Below are positions 1-5,907 of a stretch of DNA of 7,832 bases, one piece after another. The first letter of the stretch is position 1, and each line of letters begins with the position of its first letter. A model generated the notes under the pieces. That model made no database searches, was not told the origin of the DNA, and was given only the letters and a program-made list of their open reading frames with translations. The translations under genes and the position numbers were made by a program. The DNA is from DATCSE01 sp036568605 (GTDB lineage Bacteria > Pseudomonadota > Gammaproteobacteria > Burkholderiales > Burkholderiaceae_C), in assembly GCA_036568605.1 (NCBI GenBank), contig DATCSE010000243.1, forward strand, positions 1 through 7,832, written 5' to 3'.

Positions 1-1830
1 GCGCCGGACGGCAGCGTCTACATCGGCACCTCGAAGGGCCTGTACCGGGCGCGCGAGGGCGGCCGGCGCATCGAGCGGATGGCGTTCCGCGGCCTCGCGC
101 CGAACACCCAGATCAAGGAGCTCTGCGTCAGAGGCGACGACCTCTGGATGGGCGTGACGCCGGGGCTGCGACACGTGGATCTCTCGGTGGCAGACGCCGA
201 AGCCGCCATCGTCCCCGGCCTGGAGCAGGACGACATCATGACCGTCGCCTGCGATCGGGCCGAGGCGCTGTGGGTCGGCACGTCGACCGGCCTGGCGCGC
301 TATTGGCCCAGCCGCGGGAGCGAGCCCGCACGCCTCGAGCGCCCGTGGCCCGAAGCGCCGGGCCGTGTCGGCCTGCCAAGCAGCCCTGTCTCGTCGGTGG
401 TACGCGATGCGCGCGGCCGGCTCTGGGTCGCGTTCTATGGCGGCGGCGTGCGGGTGGTCGAGCCCGGGTCCGGCGCCGAGGTGCGCGTGCACAGCATCGG
501 CCCTGAGCAAGGCCTCGCCCACAATGCCGCCAACGCCCTGCTGCTGGACGCGCAGGGCCATGCCTGGGTGAGCACCGACGACGGCCTGCTGCACATCGAT
601 GGCCGCACGCTCGCCGCGACGCCGCTGCAGCAGGCCGAAGGCGTCGGTCTGCTGGGCTACTGGCAAGCAGCGGCCGACATCACGCCGCAAGGCGACCTGC
701 TGTTCGGCAGCAATGGCCTGACGGTGGTGCACCCCGGCGAGTTCCGGCCGCGCCACTTCAAGGCGCCGATCGCGCTGACCGATGACCAGGGCCGCCGGGT
801 GCCGGCAGCCGGCATCAAGCTCGGCCCGGCGCAACGCGCGGTGCAGGTCTCGTTCGCGCTGCTCGACTATGCCGCGCCCGAGCGCACGCGCTACGCCTAT
901 CGCCTGGCCGGCCTGGAGGAGGCCTGGACCGAGTCGCCCGCGGACCTGCGCATCGCGCGCTACACCAACGTGCCGCCCGGCGACTACACGCTGGAAGTGA
1001 AGGCGACCCACGGGGCCGGCGAGGAGACGCTGGCCCGCTGGCCGCTGCAGGTGCAGCCCGCGTGGCACGAGACCACGGCGTTCCGCGGCTTGCTGGCTGT
1101 TCTCGCGCTGGCGCTGGTGGCGGGGCTGGTGCGGCTGCGCACGCGGCTGCTGGAGCGCCGCGCGGCGATGCTGCACGAGCTGGTCGCACAGCGCACGCAG
1201 GAGCTGCAGCAGCGCACCGACGAGCTCGAGCTGCGCTCCGCCGAACTGCTGCGCAGCGAGAAGCGGCTCGAGCAGTTGGCCTACCACGACGGCCTTACCG
1301 GCCTGGCGAACCGCCGCCTGTTCAACGACGAGCTGCACAAACTGGTCGCGCAGGCGCGCCGCGGCAGCGTGTTCGCGCTGATGCTGCTCGACCTGGACCG
1401 CTTCAAGCCGATCAACGACGTGCAGGGCCACGATGCCGGCGACGCGGTGCTTGCCGCCATCGGCGCGCGCCTGGTGCAAGCGGTGCGCGAGGTCGACCTG
1501 GTGGCCCGGCTCGGCGGCGACGAGTTCGCGGTGCTGCTGCGCGATCCGGCCGGGCGCGAAGCGGTCGACATGGTGTGCCGCCGCGTCATCGAGGCCATCG
1601 CCGAGCCGGTGGCTTATCGAGGCATGGCCTTGCAGGTCGGCACCAGCATCGGCGTGGCGCTCTGCCCGGCCGAGGCGCAGGACGCCGACACCTTGTACAA
1701 GAGCGCGGACCTCGCGCTCTACGCGGCGAAGCAGGCCGGGCGCGGTGCCTGGCGCTGGGGCACCGCGCCTCGCGAGCCGGCTCGGAGCGAGCTGCTCGAC
1801 GTCACGGCACCGGCCGACGACAGGCGGTGA
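1..1830 (+). CDS. Membrane diguanylate cyclase with beta-propeller sensor (5' truncated by window)
   Basis: The protein should make cyclic di-GMP from two GTP at the inner membrane in response to a periplasmic signal. The frame is open from base 1 with no stop, so the start lies outside; 609 residues are visible (numbered from base 1). Six propeller-type repeats are seen, such as YIGTSKGLYR (residues 7-16), DLWMGVTPGL (47-56) and ALWVGTSTGL (89-98). A Y_Y_Y-like beta domain follows at about 277-350, then one hydrophobic helix (about 362-378), a charged coiled coil (about 380-425) and a GGDEF domain (about 426-581). The catalytic motif GGDEF is at 505-509, metal-binding Asp in DLDRFK at about 464-469, and the inhibitory I-site RxxD (REVD, 496-499) lies exactly five residues before GGDEF. 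No EAL domain follows. Family members usually carry more propeller blades and a signal peptide, so several hundred residues are probably missing. The activity call is secure; the signal sensed is unknown. Confidence 0.93.
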   Translation, partial: APDGSVYIGTSKGLYRAREGGRRIERMAFRGLAPNTQIKELCVRGDDLWMGVTPGLRHVDLSVADAEAAIVPGLEQDDIMTVACDRAEALWVGTSTGLARYWPSRGSEPARLERPWPEAPGRVGLPSSPVSSVVRDARGRLWVAFYGGGVRVVEPGSGAEVRVHSIGPEQGLAHNAANALLLDAQGHAWVSTDDGLLHIDGRTLAATPLQQAEGVGLLGYWQAAADITPQGDLLFGSNGLTVVHPGEFRPRHFKAPIALTDDQGRRVPAAGIKLGPAQRAVQVSFALLDYAAPERTRYAYRLAGLEEAWTESPADLRIARYTNVPPGDYTLEVKATHGAGEETLARWPLQVQPAWHETTAFRGLLAVLALALVAGLVRLRTRLLERRAAMLHELVAQRTQELQQRTDELELRSAELLRSEKRLEQLAYHDGLTGLANRRLFNDELHKLVAQARRGSVFALMLLDLDRFKPINDVQGHDAGDAVLAAIGARLVQAVREVDLVARLGGDEFAVLLRDPAGREAVDMVCRRVIEAIAEPVAYRGMALQVGTSIGVALCPAEAQDADTLYKSADLALYAAKQAGRGAWRWGTAPREPARSELLDVTAPADDRR

Positions 1831-1832
1831 AC

Positions 1833-1847
1833 GTCGCCGTCGGCGAC
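1833..1847 (+). terminator. Short hairpin just after the cyclase stop codon
   Basis: GTCGCC and GGCGAC form a perfect six-base stem around a three-base loop, beginning two bases after the TGA at 1828-1830. There is no T-run, so it is at best a weak or Rho-assisted end of the cyclase transcript. In GC-rich DNA such short stems also arise by chance. The remaining bases to 2063 show no gene and no promoter I can defend. Confidence 0.2.
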
Positions 1848-2051
1848 CACCGACGCTGCTCGCGGACCCGTGCAGAGACACAAGCGCAGCGGCCGTAGGA
1901 ACTTGCCGACACGCCGCGAGCGTGCAGCAGCCGACCGAACGCGCAGGCGTCCGGCAGCGCCTGGGTGGCGCACCGGTCCAGACTGATCGCGACCGTCCAT
2001 CGACGGCACGCGGGTGCCAGCAGCGCCCGCGCGAAACGCTTGCAAATCCGC

Positions 2052-2057
2052 AAAGGA
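2052..2057 (+). promoter_or_regulatory. Ribosome binding site fixing the start at 2064
   Basis: AAAGGA lies six bases before the ATG at 2064. It decides between this start and an in-frame ATG at 1965. The 33 extra residues from 1965 are arginine/alanine-rich and precede the point where the conserved domain begins. Confidence 0.75.
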
Positions 2058-2063
2058 ACCCAG

Positions 2064-2513
2064 ATGAAAGACGACACCGTGTCCGTGCTGAATGATTTGA
2101 TCGAGACATCGAAGGACGGCGAGAAGGGTTTCCAGAAGGCCGCCGAAGATGCCCATGATGCAGAGTTGAAGGCGGTCTTCACCGAGGGCGCACGACGATG
2201 CCGCGAAGGTATCGCCGAACTGCAGAGCCGGGTGCTTGCCGCGGGCGGAGATCCCGAGGACAAGGGCAGCGCGGCCGCTGTTCTTCACCGCGGCTGGATG
2301 AGTTTGAAGGAGGCGGTCTCGAGCCGCGACGACAAGGCCATCCTCGAAGAGTGCGAACGCGGCGAGGACTATGCCAAGAACCAGTACCGCAAGGCGCTGG
2401 AGCAGAACCTGCCCGCCGACGTTCGCGCGATCGTCGAGCGCCAGTACCAAGGCGTGCTGGCCAATCACGACCGCGTGCGGGCATTGCGCGACCGGTACCG
2501 CGCGACGACTTAG
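2064..2513 (+). CDS. DUF2383 / PA2169-type four-helix-bundle protein
   Basis: This 149-residue cytoplasmic protein matches, by pattern, the PA2169 family (DUF2383), ferritin-like four-helix bundles of unknown biochemical role that are often found near stress genes. It has no signal peptide or membrane segment. Visible family features are the N-terminal LNDLIETSKDGEKGF stretch (residues 9-23), an acidic helix AEDAHDAELKAVF (27-39), and ECERGEDYAKNQYRKAL (96-112), the typical third-helix segment. The C-terminal helix RAIVERQYQGVLANHDRV (121-138) has Glu and His residues that could sit inside the bundle, but a metal site cannot be proved here. Length fits the family. It stands 233 bases after the cyclase gene, is followed by a strong hairpin and is probably the first gene of the small-protein group. 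The family call is firm; the function is not known. Confidence 0.9.
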   Translation: MKDDTVSVLNDLIETSKDGEKGFQKAAEDAHDAELKAVFTEGARRCREGIAELQSRVLAAGGDPEDKGSAAAVLHRGWMSLKEAVSSRDDKAILEECERGEDYAKNQYRKALEQNLPADVRAIVERQYQGVLANHDRVRALRDRYRATT

Positions 2514-2532
2514 CAGTCGCTGCACGCAAAAG

Positions 2533-2571
2533 GCGCGGCACGGCCTCAGCCGGTCCGAGGCCGGGCCGCGC
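2533..2571 (+). terminator. Long GC-rich hairpin between DUF2383 gene and next ORF
   Basis: GCGCGGC-A-CGGCCTC (2533-2547) pairs with GAGGCCG-G-GCCGCGC (2557-2571) across a nine-base loop. That gives fourteen base pairs with one A/G mismatch. It lies 20 bases after the DUF2383 stop. There is no T-tract downstream on the plus strand; on the minus strand the stem would be followed by a short T-run (complement of AAAA at 2528-2531). It may end or attenuate the DUF2383 transcript, or protect its 3' end. Such strength suggests a real RNA structure, but its role is inferred. Confidence 0.5.
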
Positions 2572-2590
2572 GTATTCCACGGGAGCCCAC

Positions 2591-2830
2591 ATGAAGTCGA
2601 CCACTTCTCGATCCAAGTCCGAGGCCCATGGGACGGACGCATCGCGCCGCAACAGCGGCTCGCCCGCCGCCGCTACAGGCGGCATTCCCGCCACTGAAGA
2701 AGACATCGGTACCGAGGGCGCCGGCACGGAGCCGCGCGACAGCACCGACGACACGAGCACGCAGACGAAGCGAGCCGGCGCGTCGTCAAAAGGTCCGCAG
2801 CGCTCCAAGGACGCACGAGGGACGAGGTAG
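2591..2830 (+). CDS. Small disordered hydrophilic protein, unknown function
   Basis: I do not recognise this 79-residue product. It is almost free of hydrophobic residues and rich in Ser, Thr, Gly, Ala, Arg, Lys and acidic residues, with no helix-forming or membrane segment, so it is predicted to be unstructured. Basic ends (KSTTSRSKSEAHG near the start, SKGPQRSKDARGTR at the end) flank a more acidic middle (ATEEDIGTEGAG, residues 34-45). GGGAG at 2581-2585 lies five bases before the ATG. Its stop codon overlaps the ribosome binding site of the next gene, which supports it being translated as part of that operon. Low complexity means a spurious ORF is possible, but gene spacing and the binding site argue for a real gene. 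It may be a small nucleic-acid or stress-associated protein; that is a guess. Confidence 0.6.
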   Translation: MKSTTSRSKSEAHGTDASRRNSGSPAAATGGIPATEEDIGTEGAGTEPRDSTDDTSTQTKRAGASSKGPQRSKDARGTR

Positions 2831-2833
2831 GAG
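2829..2833 (+). promoter_or_regulatory. Ribosome binding site overlapping upstream stop codon
   Basis: AGGAG lies eight bases before the ATG at 2842 and shares two bases with the TAG (2828-2830) of the preceding gene. This suggests translational coupling. It favours ATG 2842 over the second in-frame ATG at 2848. Confidence 0.7.
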
Positions 2834-2841
2834 ACTCCATC

Positions 2842-3429
2842 ATGAACATGGATAGAGAAACATTGATCTTCCTGTCCGCCATCGCCATCGCGGCGCTGAT
2901 CGCATTGGCGAGCTGGCTGATCCATCGGCAGAGGCAATCGCACCATCTGAAGCAACGCTTCGGGCCCGAATACGCCCGGGCCGTCGATCGGCTGGGCAGT
3001 CGAACCAAGGCAGAGTCGGAGTTGAAAGCGCGTGAGACGCGGGTCGAGCGCCTGCGGATCGTGCCGCTGTCGCCGTCCGACGCCGAACGGTTCGCTCACG
3101 AGTGGAAGGTGCTTCAAGGCCGCTTCGTCGACAACCCCAAAGGGGTGCTGTCCGAAGCCGACCAGCTGGTGCGCGAGCTGATGCACAAGCGCGGCTATCC
3201 GATGGCTGATTTCGCTCGCCGGGCGGCGGACATTTCGGTCGATCACCCGCGCGTCGTGGAGCACTACCGCGCGGCCCAGGCGATCGCGCAGCGCGATGAG
3301 CGCGGCGAGGCCGACACCGAGGAACTGCGCAAGGGCGTGGTGCACTACCGCGCGCTCTTCCAGGACCTGCTCGAAATCGGCGACGACATCGGGCCCGCTA
3401 CCGGACGCCAACATGCAGAGGTGCATTGA
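2842..3429 (+). CDS. Membrane-anchored helical protein with conserved W-Q-FVD core, unknown function
   Basis: This 195-residue protein has one N-terminal membrane helix (about residues 8-27) followed by basic residues HRQRQSHHLK. That fits an inner-membrane anchor with the bulk in the cytoplasm. A charged helical stretch (about 40-72) leads to a conserved core: RFAHEWKVLQGRFVDNPKG at 83-101, then SEADQLVRELMHKRGYP (104-120). Further conserved blocks are RAADISVDHPRVVEHYR (127-143) and TEELRKGVVHYRALFQDLL (159-177). I recall similar unnamed proteins in many Burkholderiales and rhizobia, but this is memory, not a search. The next gene repeats the same core without the membrane helix and overlaps this stop codon, so the two products probably act together. 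No catalytic motif is visible; a structural or protein-protein role is more likely than enzymatic. Gene reality is firm, function unknown. Confidence 0.88.
   Translation: MNMDRETLIFLSAIAIAALIALASWLIHRQRQSHHLKQRFGPEYARAVDRLGSRTKAESELKARETRVERLRIVPLSPSDAERFAHEWKVLQGRFVDNPKGVLSEADQLVRELMHKRGYPMADFARRAADISVDHPRVVEHYRAAQAIAQRDERGEADTEELRKGVVHYRALFQDLLEIGDDIGPATGRQHAEVH
3417..3421 (+). promoter_or_regulatory. Ribosome binding site inside the end of the membrane-protein gene
   Basis: AGAGG lies seven bases before the ATG at 3429 and within the last codons of the preceding gene. It supports ATG 3429 as the start rather than the in-frame TTG one codon earlier. Confidence 0.6.
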
Positions 3430-3854
3430 TGAACCGCACGACCGAACGAAGACCGCTGACGACAGCCGACCTCGCTGCCGCCACCGACACAGCGCAGCAG
3501 CCACGGAGTCCGCGTCAGGAAGACTTGCGCGAACCGGCTGAAAACATCGACAACCGCAGAAGCATTCGCGAGGAAGAGGGGCAGCTCGCGCCGCTGTTCA
3601 TGCCGGAGGCGGCCGACCAGTTTCGCTCTCGCTGGGATGCCATCCAGATCGGCTTCGTCGACGATCCGAATCGTGCCGTCCGAAGCGCGGACGAGCTGGT
3701 CGCCGAGGTCATGAAGAGCCTCGCCGAGACGTTCTCGAGAGAGCGGGCGCAGCTCGAAGCGCAGTTCAAGGAGACCGAGGACACGTCCACGGAGAACTTG
3801 CGGATCGCCTTGTGCCGCTACCGCTCCTTCTTCCAACGACTGCTGTCGTTGTAG
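3429..3854 (+). CDS. Soluble paralogue of the preceding W-Q-FVD core protein, unknown function
   Basis: This 141-residue soluble protein has no signal or membrane segment. Its first 55 residues are polar and probably disordered. The rest repeats the core of the upstream membrane protein: QFRSRWDAIQIGFVDDPNRA (64-83) followed by SADELVAEVMKSLAETF (86-102), and TENLRIALCRYRSFFQRLL (121-139). The shared positions include F, W, Q, FVD, P, AD, LV, E, M and later TE.LR...YR..F..LL. It lacks the upstream protein's DISVDHPRVVEHY block. Its ATG overlaps the upstream TGA by one base (TGATG), a classic coupling arrangement, so the two are co-translated. The family is one I recall as uncharacterised but widespread, also in actinobacteria; this is unverified. 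It ends four bases before the convergent receiver gene, leaving no room for a separate terminator. Confidence 0.87.
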   Translation: MNRTTERRPLTTADLAAATDTAQQPRSPRQEDLREPAENIDNRRSIREEEGQLAPLFMPEAADQFRSRWDAIQIGFVDDPNRAVRSADELVAEVMKSLAETFSRERAQLEAQFKETEDTSTENLRIALCRYRSFFQRLLSL

Positions 3855-3858
3855 GGCG

Positions 3859-4230
3859 TCATGCCAGGCGCCGTGGCTCCAGGACCTTCGCCACGGCGTC
3901 CAGGTTCAAGGGCTTCTCGAAGTAGTGGTCGACGAGATCGAACGTCGCGGCGACCCGGCTGTCGTCCGCGCTGAAGCCGGACATCGCGATCAGCACGATC
4001 TCGTCATGGCGGGCCCTCACCTGCCGTGCCAACTCCAGGCCATCGATGCCGGGCATCCGGACATCGAGAAAGACGCAGTGCGGGTGAAAGGTGTCGACGA
4101 GGGCCAGCGCCGCGGCACCATCGGTCGCCGTGGCGACGGCATAGCCGCGATCCTTCAGCCAGCACCCCGTCATTTCGACGGCGTCTTCGTTGTCGTCGAC
4201 AACAAGGATTCGGGCACGATCGGCAAGCAT
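3859..4230 (-). CDS. Stand-alone CheY-like response regulator receiver
   Basis: This 123-residue protein is a single receiver domain with no output domain, so it should act as a phosphate acceptor, phosphorelay shuttle or protein-interaction switch in the cytoplasm. All receiver residues are present: acidic pair Asp12-Asp13 (RILVVDDNED), phosphoacceptor Asp56 (VFLDVRMPGIDG), Ser84 in the Thr/Ser position (IAMSGF) and Lys106 (FEKPL). The start is ATG at 4230, just before the first beta strand. The frame stays open 39 codons further upstream, but that part has no receiver similarity. No strong binding site precedes the ATG, so the exact start is less sure. It diverges from the KaiC-like gene over 171 bases and is probably a partner of the hybrid kinase encoded there; the genetic link is inferred from position only. 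Confidence 0.92.
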   Translation of the reverse strand: MLADRARILVVDDNEDAVEMTGCWLKDRGYAVATATDGAAALALVDTFHPHCVFLDVRMPGIDGLELARQVRARHDEIVLIAMSGFSADDSRVAATFDLVDHYFEKPLNLDAVAKVLEPRRLA

Positions 4231-4342
4231 GGCACGAGGCAGAAGTTGGTGGCCGGACGATGGTAGACCTATGCGTTGCTGCAGGCAAATCGTGAGTTTC
4301 CGCAAGGCCTGGGCACGCCGATTGCCGCGCGTAACAGATCGG

Positions 4343-4376
4343 CACATGATGCAACCTGCGCCGCTGCATCATCGTG
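4343..4376. promoter_or_regulatory. Inverted repeat in the divergent promoter region (candidate operator)
   Basis: ATGATGCA (4346-4353) and TGCATCAT (4365-4372) are perfect eight-base inverted arms separated by eleven bases. CAC and GTG extend the symmetry outward with one extra C on the right. It lies between the divergent receiver gene and the KaiC-like gene, ending 25 bases before the GTG start. It is more A/T-rich than its surroundings. A dimeric regulator site, or a 5' leader hairpin of the KaiC-like mRNA, are both possible. The arms are seen directly; the function is inferred. Confidence 0.4.
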
Positions 4377-4401
4377 GCCGCGCATTCATCGGTGTCAGCG
4401 C

Positions 4402-5907
4402 GTGAATACCGACTCGAACAACGAACGATCCCCGACGGGCGTACCAGGTCTGGATGACATCCTCGAAGGGGGTTTCATCTCGGAGCGCCTCTATCTGATC
4501 GACGGCCGCCCTGGCGCGGGCAAGACCACGCTGGCCCTGCAATATCTCCTGGCCGGCGCAGCGCTGTCGGAACGCTGCCTGTACATCACGTTGTCGGAAT
4601 CAGCGCAGGAGTTGCGGGCCAACGCGCTGTCGCGCGGATGGTCGCTCGACTCCATCGAGATCTTCGAGCTGATGGCCGATGACGTGGCACAGGATGACGG
4701 CGGCTTGGTGATGTACCACCCGTCCGAAGTGGAATTGACGGAGACGACTCGCAAGGTCCTGGACGTCGTGCGGCGCGTGCAGCCGCAGCGGCTGGTGTTC
4801 GATTCCTTGTCGGAACTGCGCCTGCTCGCGCAGAACTCGCTGCGCTATCGGCGGCAGATCCTGGCGCTCAAGCAGCATTTCGCCGGGGTCGCATGCACCG
4901 TGCTGTTGCTGGACGATCGGACGGCCGAGGGCGAAGACCTGCAGTTGCAAAGCATCGCGCACGGGGTGATCACGCTGGACCATCGTTCTCCGAGCTATGG
5001 TTCGGCACTGCGCCAGTTGCAGGTTCACAAGTTTCGCGGCAGCGCCTTCCGCAGCGGTTTGCACGATCTGGAGATCGGTCGCGGCGGGATACGTGTGTTC
5101 CCGCGCCTGGTCGCAGCGGAACATGGCCGCTCGTTCGTGCGCGAGAGCGTGCCCAGCGGTGTCGAACGACTCGACGCGCTGCTGGGCGGCGGCATCGACC
5201 GCGGAACCGCCACGCTGCTGGTGGGCGCGGCGGGCACCGGCAAGTCCACCGTGGCGCTGCAGTACGCCGCTGCCGCTGCGCAGCGCGGCGAGCATGCCGC
5301 GATCTTTTCGTTCGAAGAGGCCCCTTCCATCTTGCTGGCCCGGGCGCAGGGGCTGGGCATCTCGGTGCACGAGGGGGCCGGCCCGGGGCACATCGGCATC
5401 CGGCGGCTCGATCCCGGCGAAGTCCTGCCGGGGCAGTTCGCGGGTCTGGTGCGCCGAGCCGTGGAGGACGACCACGCCACCGTGATCATCATCGACAGCC
5501 TGAACGGCTACCTGAACGCGATGCCGGAGCAACGTGCGCTGCACGTTCAGTTGCACGAGCTGATGTCCTATCTGAACAACTTTGGCGTGGCGACCTTCGT
5601 GGTCGCCGCGCAAAACGGTCTGCTCGAATCGCTGCAGGCGCCAGTGGACGCGAGCTACCTGGCCGACACGGTCGTGCACTTCCGCTTGTTCGAGCACAAG
5701 GGCGAGGTCAAGAAGGCCATCTCGGTCCTGAAGAAGCGCAGCGGGCGCCATGAGCCGACGATCCGGCAGCTCTGGTTCGACGAGCACGGCGTCCACCTGA
5801 GCGAGCCGCTGCTGGCCTTGCGTGGTGTGCTGAGCGGCAGTCCGACGGAATCGGATCCGCCTCTGCGATTCAGCCCTGGGATGGAAAGGAACGCGGATGC
5901 CGGCTGA
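4402..5907 (+). CDS. KaiC-like double-RecA ATPase
   Basis: This 501-residue protein resembles cyanobacterial KaiC: two RecA/RAD55-type ATPase domains in tandem, expected to form a hexamer. Domain 1 has Walker A GRPGAGKT (35-42), Walker B LVFDS (131-135) and the finger KFR (210-212). Domain 2 has Walker A GAAGTGKS (275-282), the FEE glutamate pair (304-306), Walker B IIIDS (362-366) and the finger KKR (444-446). The end keeps LSGSPT (477-482), like the KaiC ISGSPT segment, but the tail after it is short. Aligned by eye to KaiC, the Ser431-Thr432 phosphosite is Ser418-Tyr419, and the first-domain glutamate pair is Ser65-Glu66. The start is taken as GTG 4402, close before the conserved PTGVPGLDDIL. 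An in-frame TTG at 4276 would add 42 residues unlike the family, and there is no in-frame ATG nearby. The hybrid kinase gene overlaps its end, so they form one operon. No kaiA or kaiB is visible, so a role as ATP-driven signalling regulator is likelier than a full clock. Confidence 0.92.
   Translation: MNTDSNNERSPTGVPGLDDILEGGFISERLYLIDGRPGAGKTTLALQYLLAGAALSERCLYITLSESAQELRANALSRGWSLDSIEIFELMADDVAQDDGGLVMYHPSEVELTETTRKVLDVVRRVQPQRLVFDSLSELRLLAQNSLRYRRQILALKQHFAGVACTVLLLDDRTAEGEDLQLQSIAHGVITLDHRSPSYGSALRQLQVHKFRGSAFRSGLHDLEIGRGGIRVFPRLVAAEHGRSFVRESVPSGVERLDALLGGGIDRGTATLLVGAAGTGKSTVALQYAAAAAQRGEHAAIFSFEEAPSILLARAQGLGISVHEGAGPGHIGIRRLDPGEVLPGQFAGLVRRAVEDDHATVIIIDSLNGYLNAMPEQRALHVQLHELMSYLNNFGVATFVVAAQNGLLESLQAPVDASYLADTVVHFRLFEHKGEVKKAISVLKKRSGRHEPTIRQLWFDEHGVHLSEPLLALRGVLSGSPTESDPPLRFSPGMERNADAG
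5885..5890 (+). promoter_or_regulatory. Ribosome binding site for the hybrid kinase, inside the KaiC-like gene
   Basis: AAAGGA (within GGAAAGGA, 5883-5890) lies six bases before the ATG at 5897 and inside the last codons of the KaiC-like gene. It is one of the better sites in the window and fixes the kinase start upstream of the preceding stop codon. Confidence 0.75.

Noticed and set aside
2005..2018. Short hairpin GGCAC-GCGG-GTGCC before the DUF2383 gene
   Set aside because: A five-base stem with no T-run and no link to a mapped promoter; too weak to call.
1965..2063. N-terminal extension of the DUF2383 protein from ATG 1965
   Set aside because: The extra 33 residues do not resemble the family, and AAAGGA before ATG 2064 gives a better start.
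2179..3504. Long minus-strand open frame (441 codons) opposite the small-protein genes
   Set aside because: It is antisense to three supported plus-strand genes with good binding sites. Its product is Arg/Ala/Pro-rich with no recognisable domain, typical of GC-rich shadow frames.
4322..4350. Possible sigma-70 promoter TTGCCG-N17-CATGAT before the KaiC-like gene
   Set aside because: Each hexamer matches the consensus at only four of six positions, a level expected by chance. Not reported as a feature.
4276..4401. N-terminal extension of the KaiC-like protein from TTG 4276
   Set aside because: The added residues are Arg/Ala-rich with no KaiC similarity and would cover the inverted repeat in the divergent region. 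GTG 4402 sits right before the conserved domain.
4600..5796. Minus-strand open frame (398 codons) opposite the KaiC-like gene
   Set aside because: It mirrors a gene with clear Walker motifs. The translated product shows no domain and has a composition set by the opposite strand's codons.
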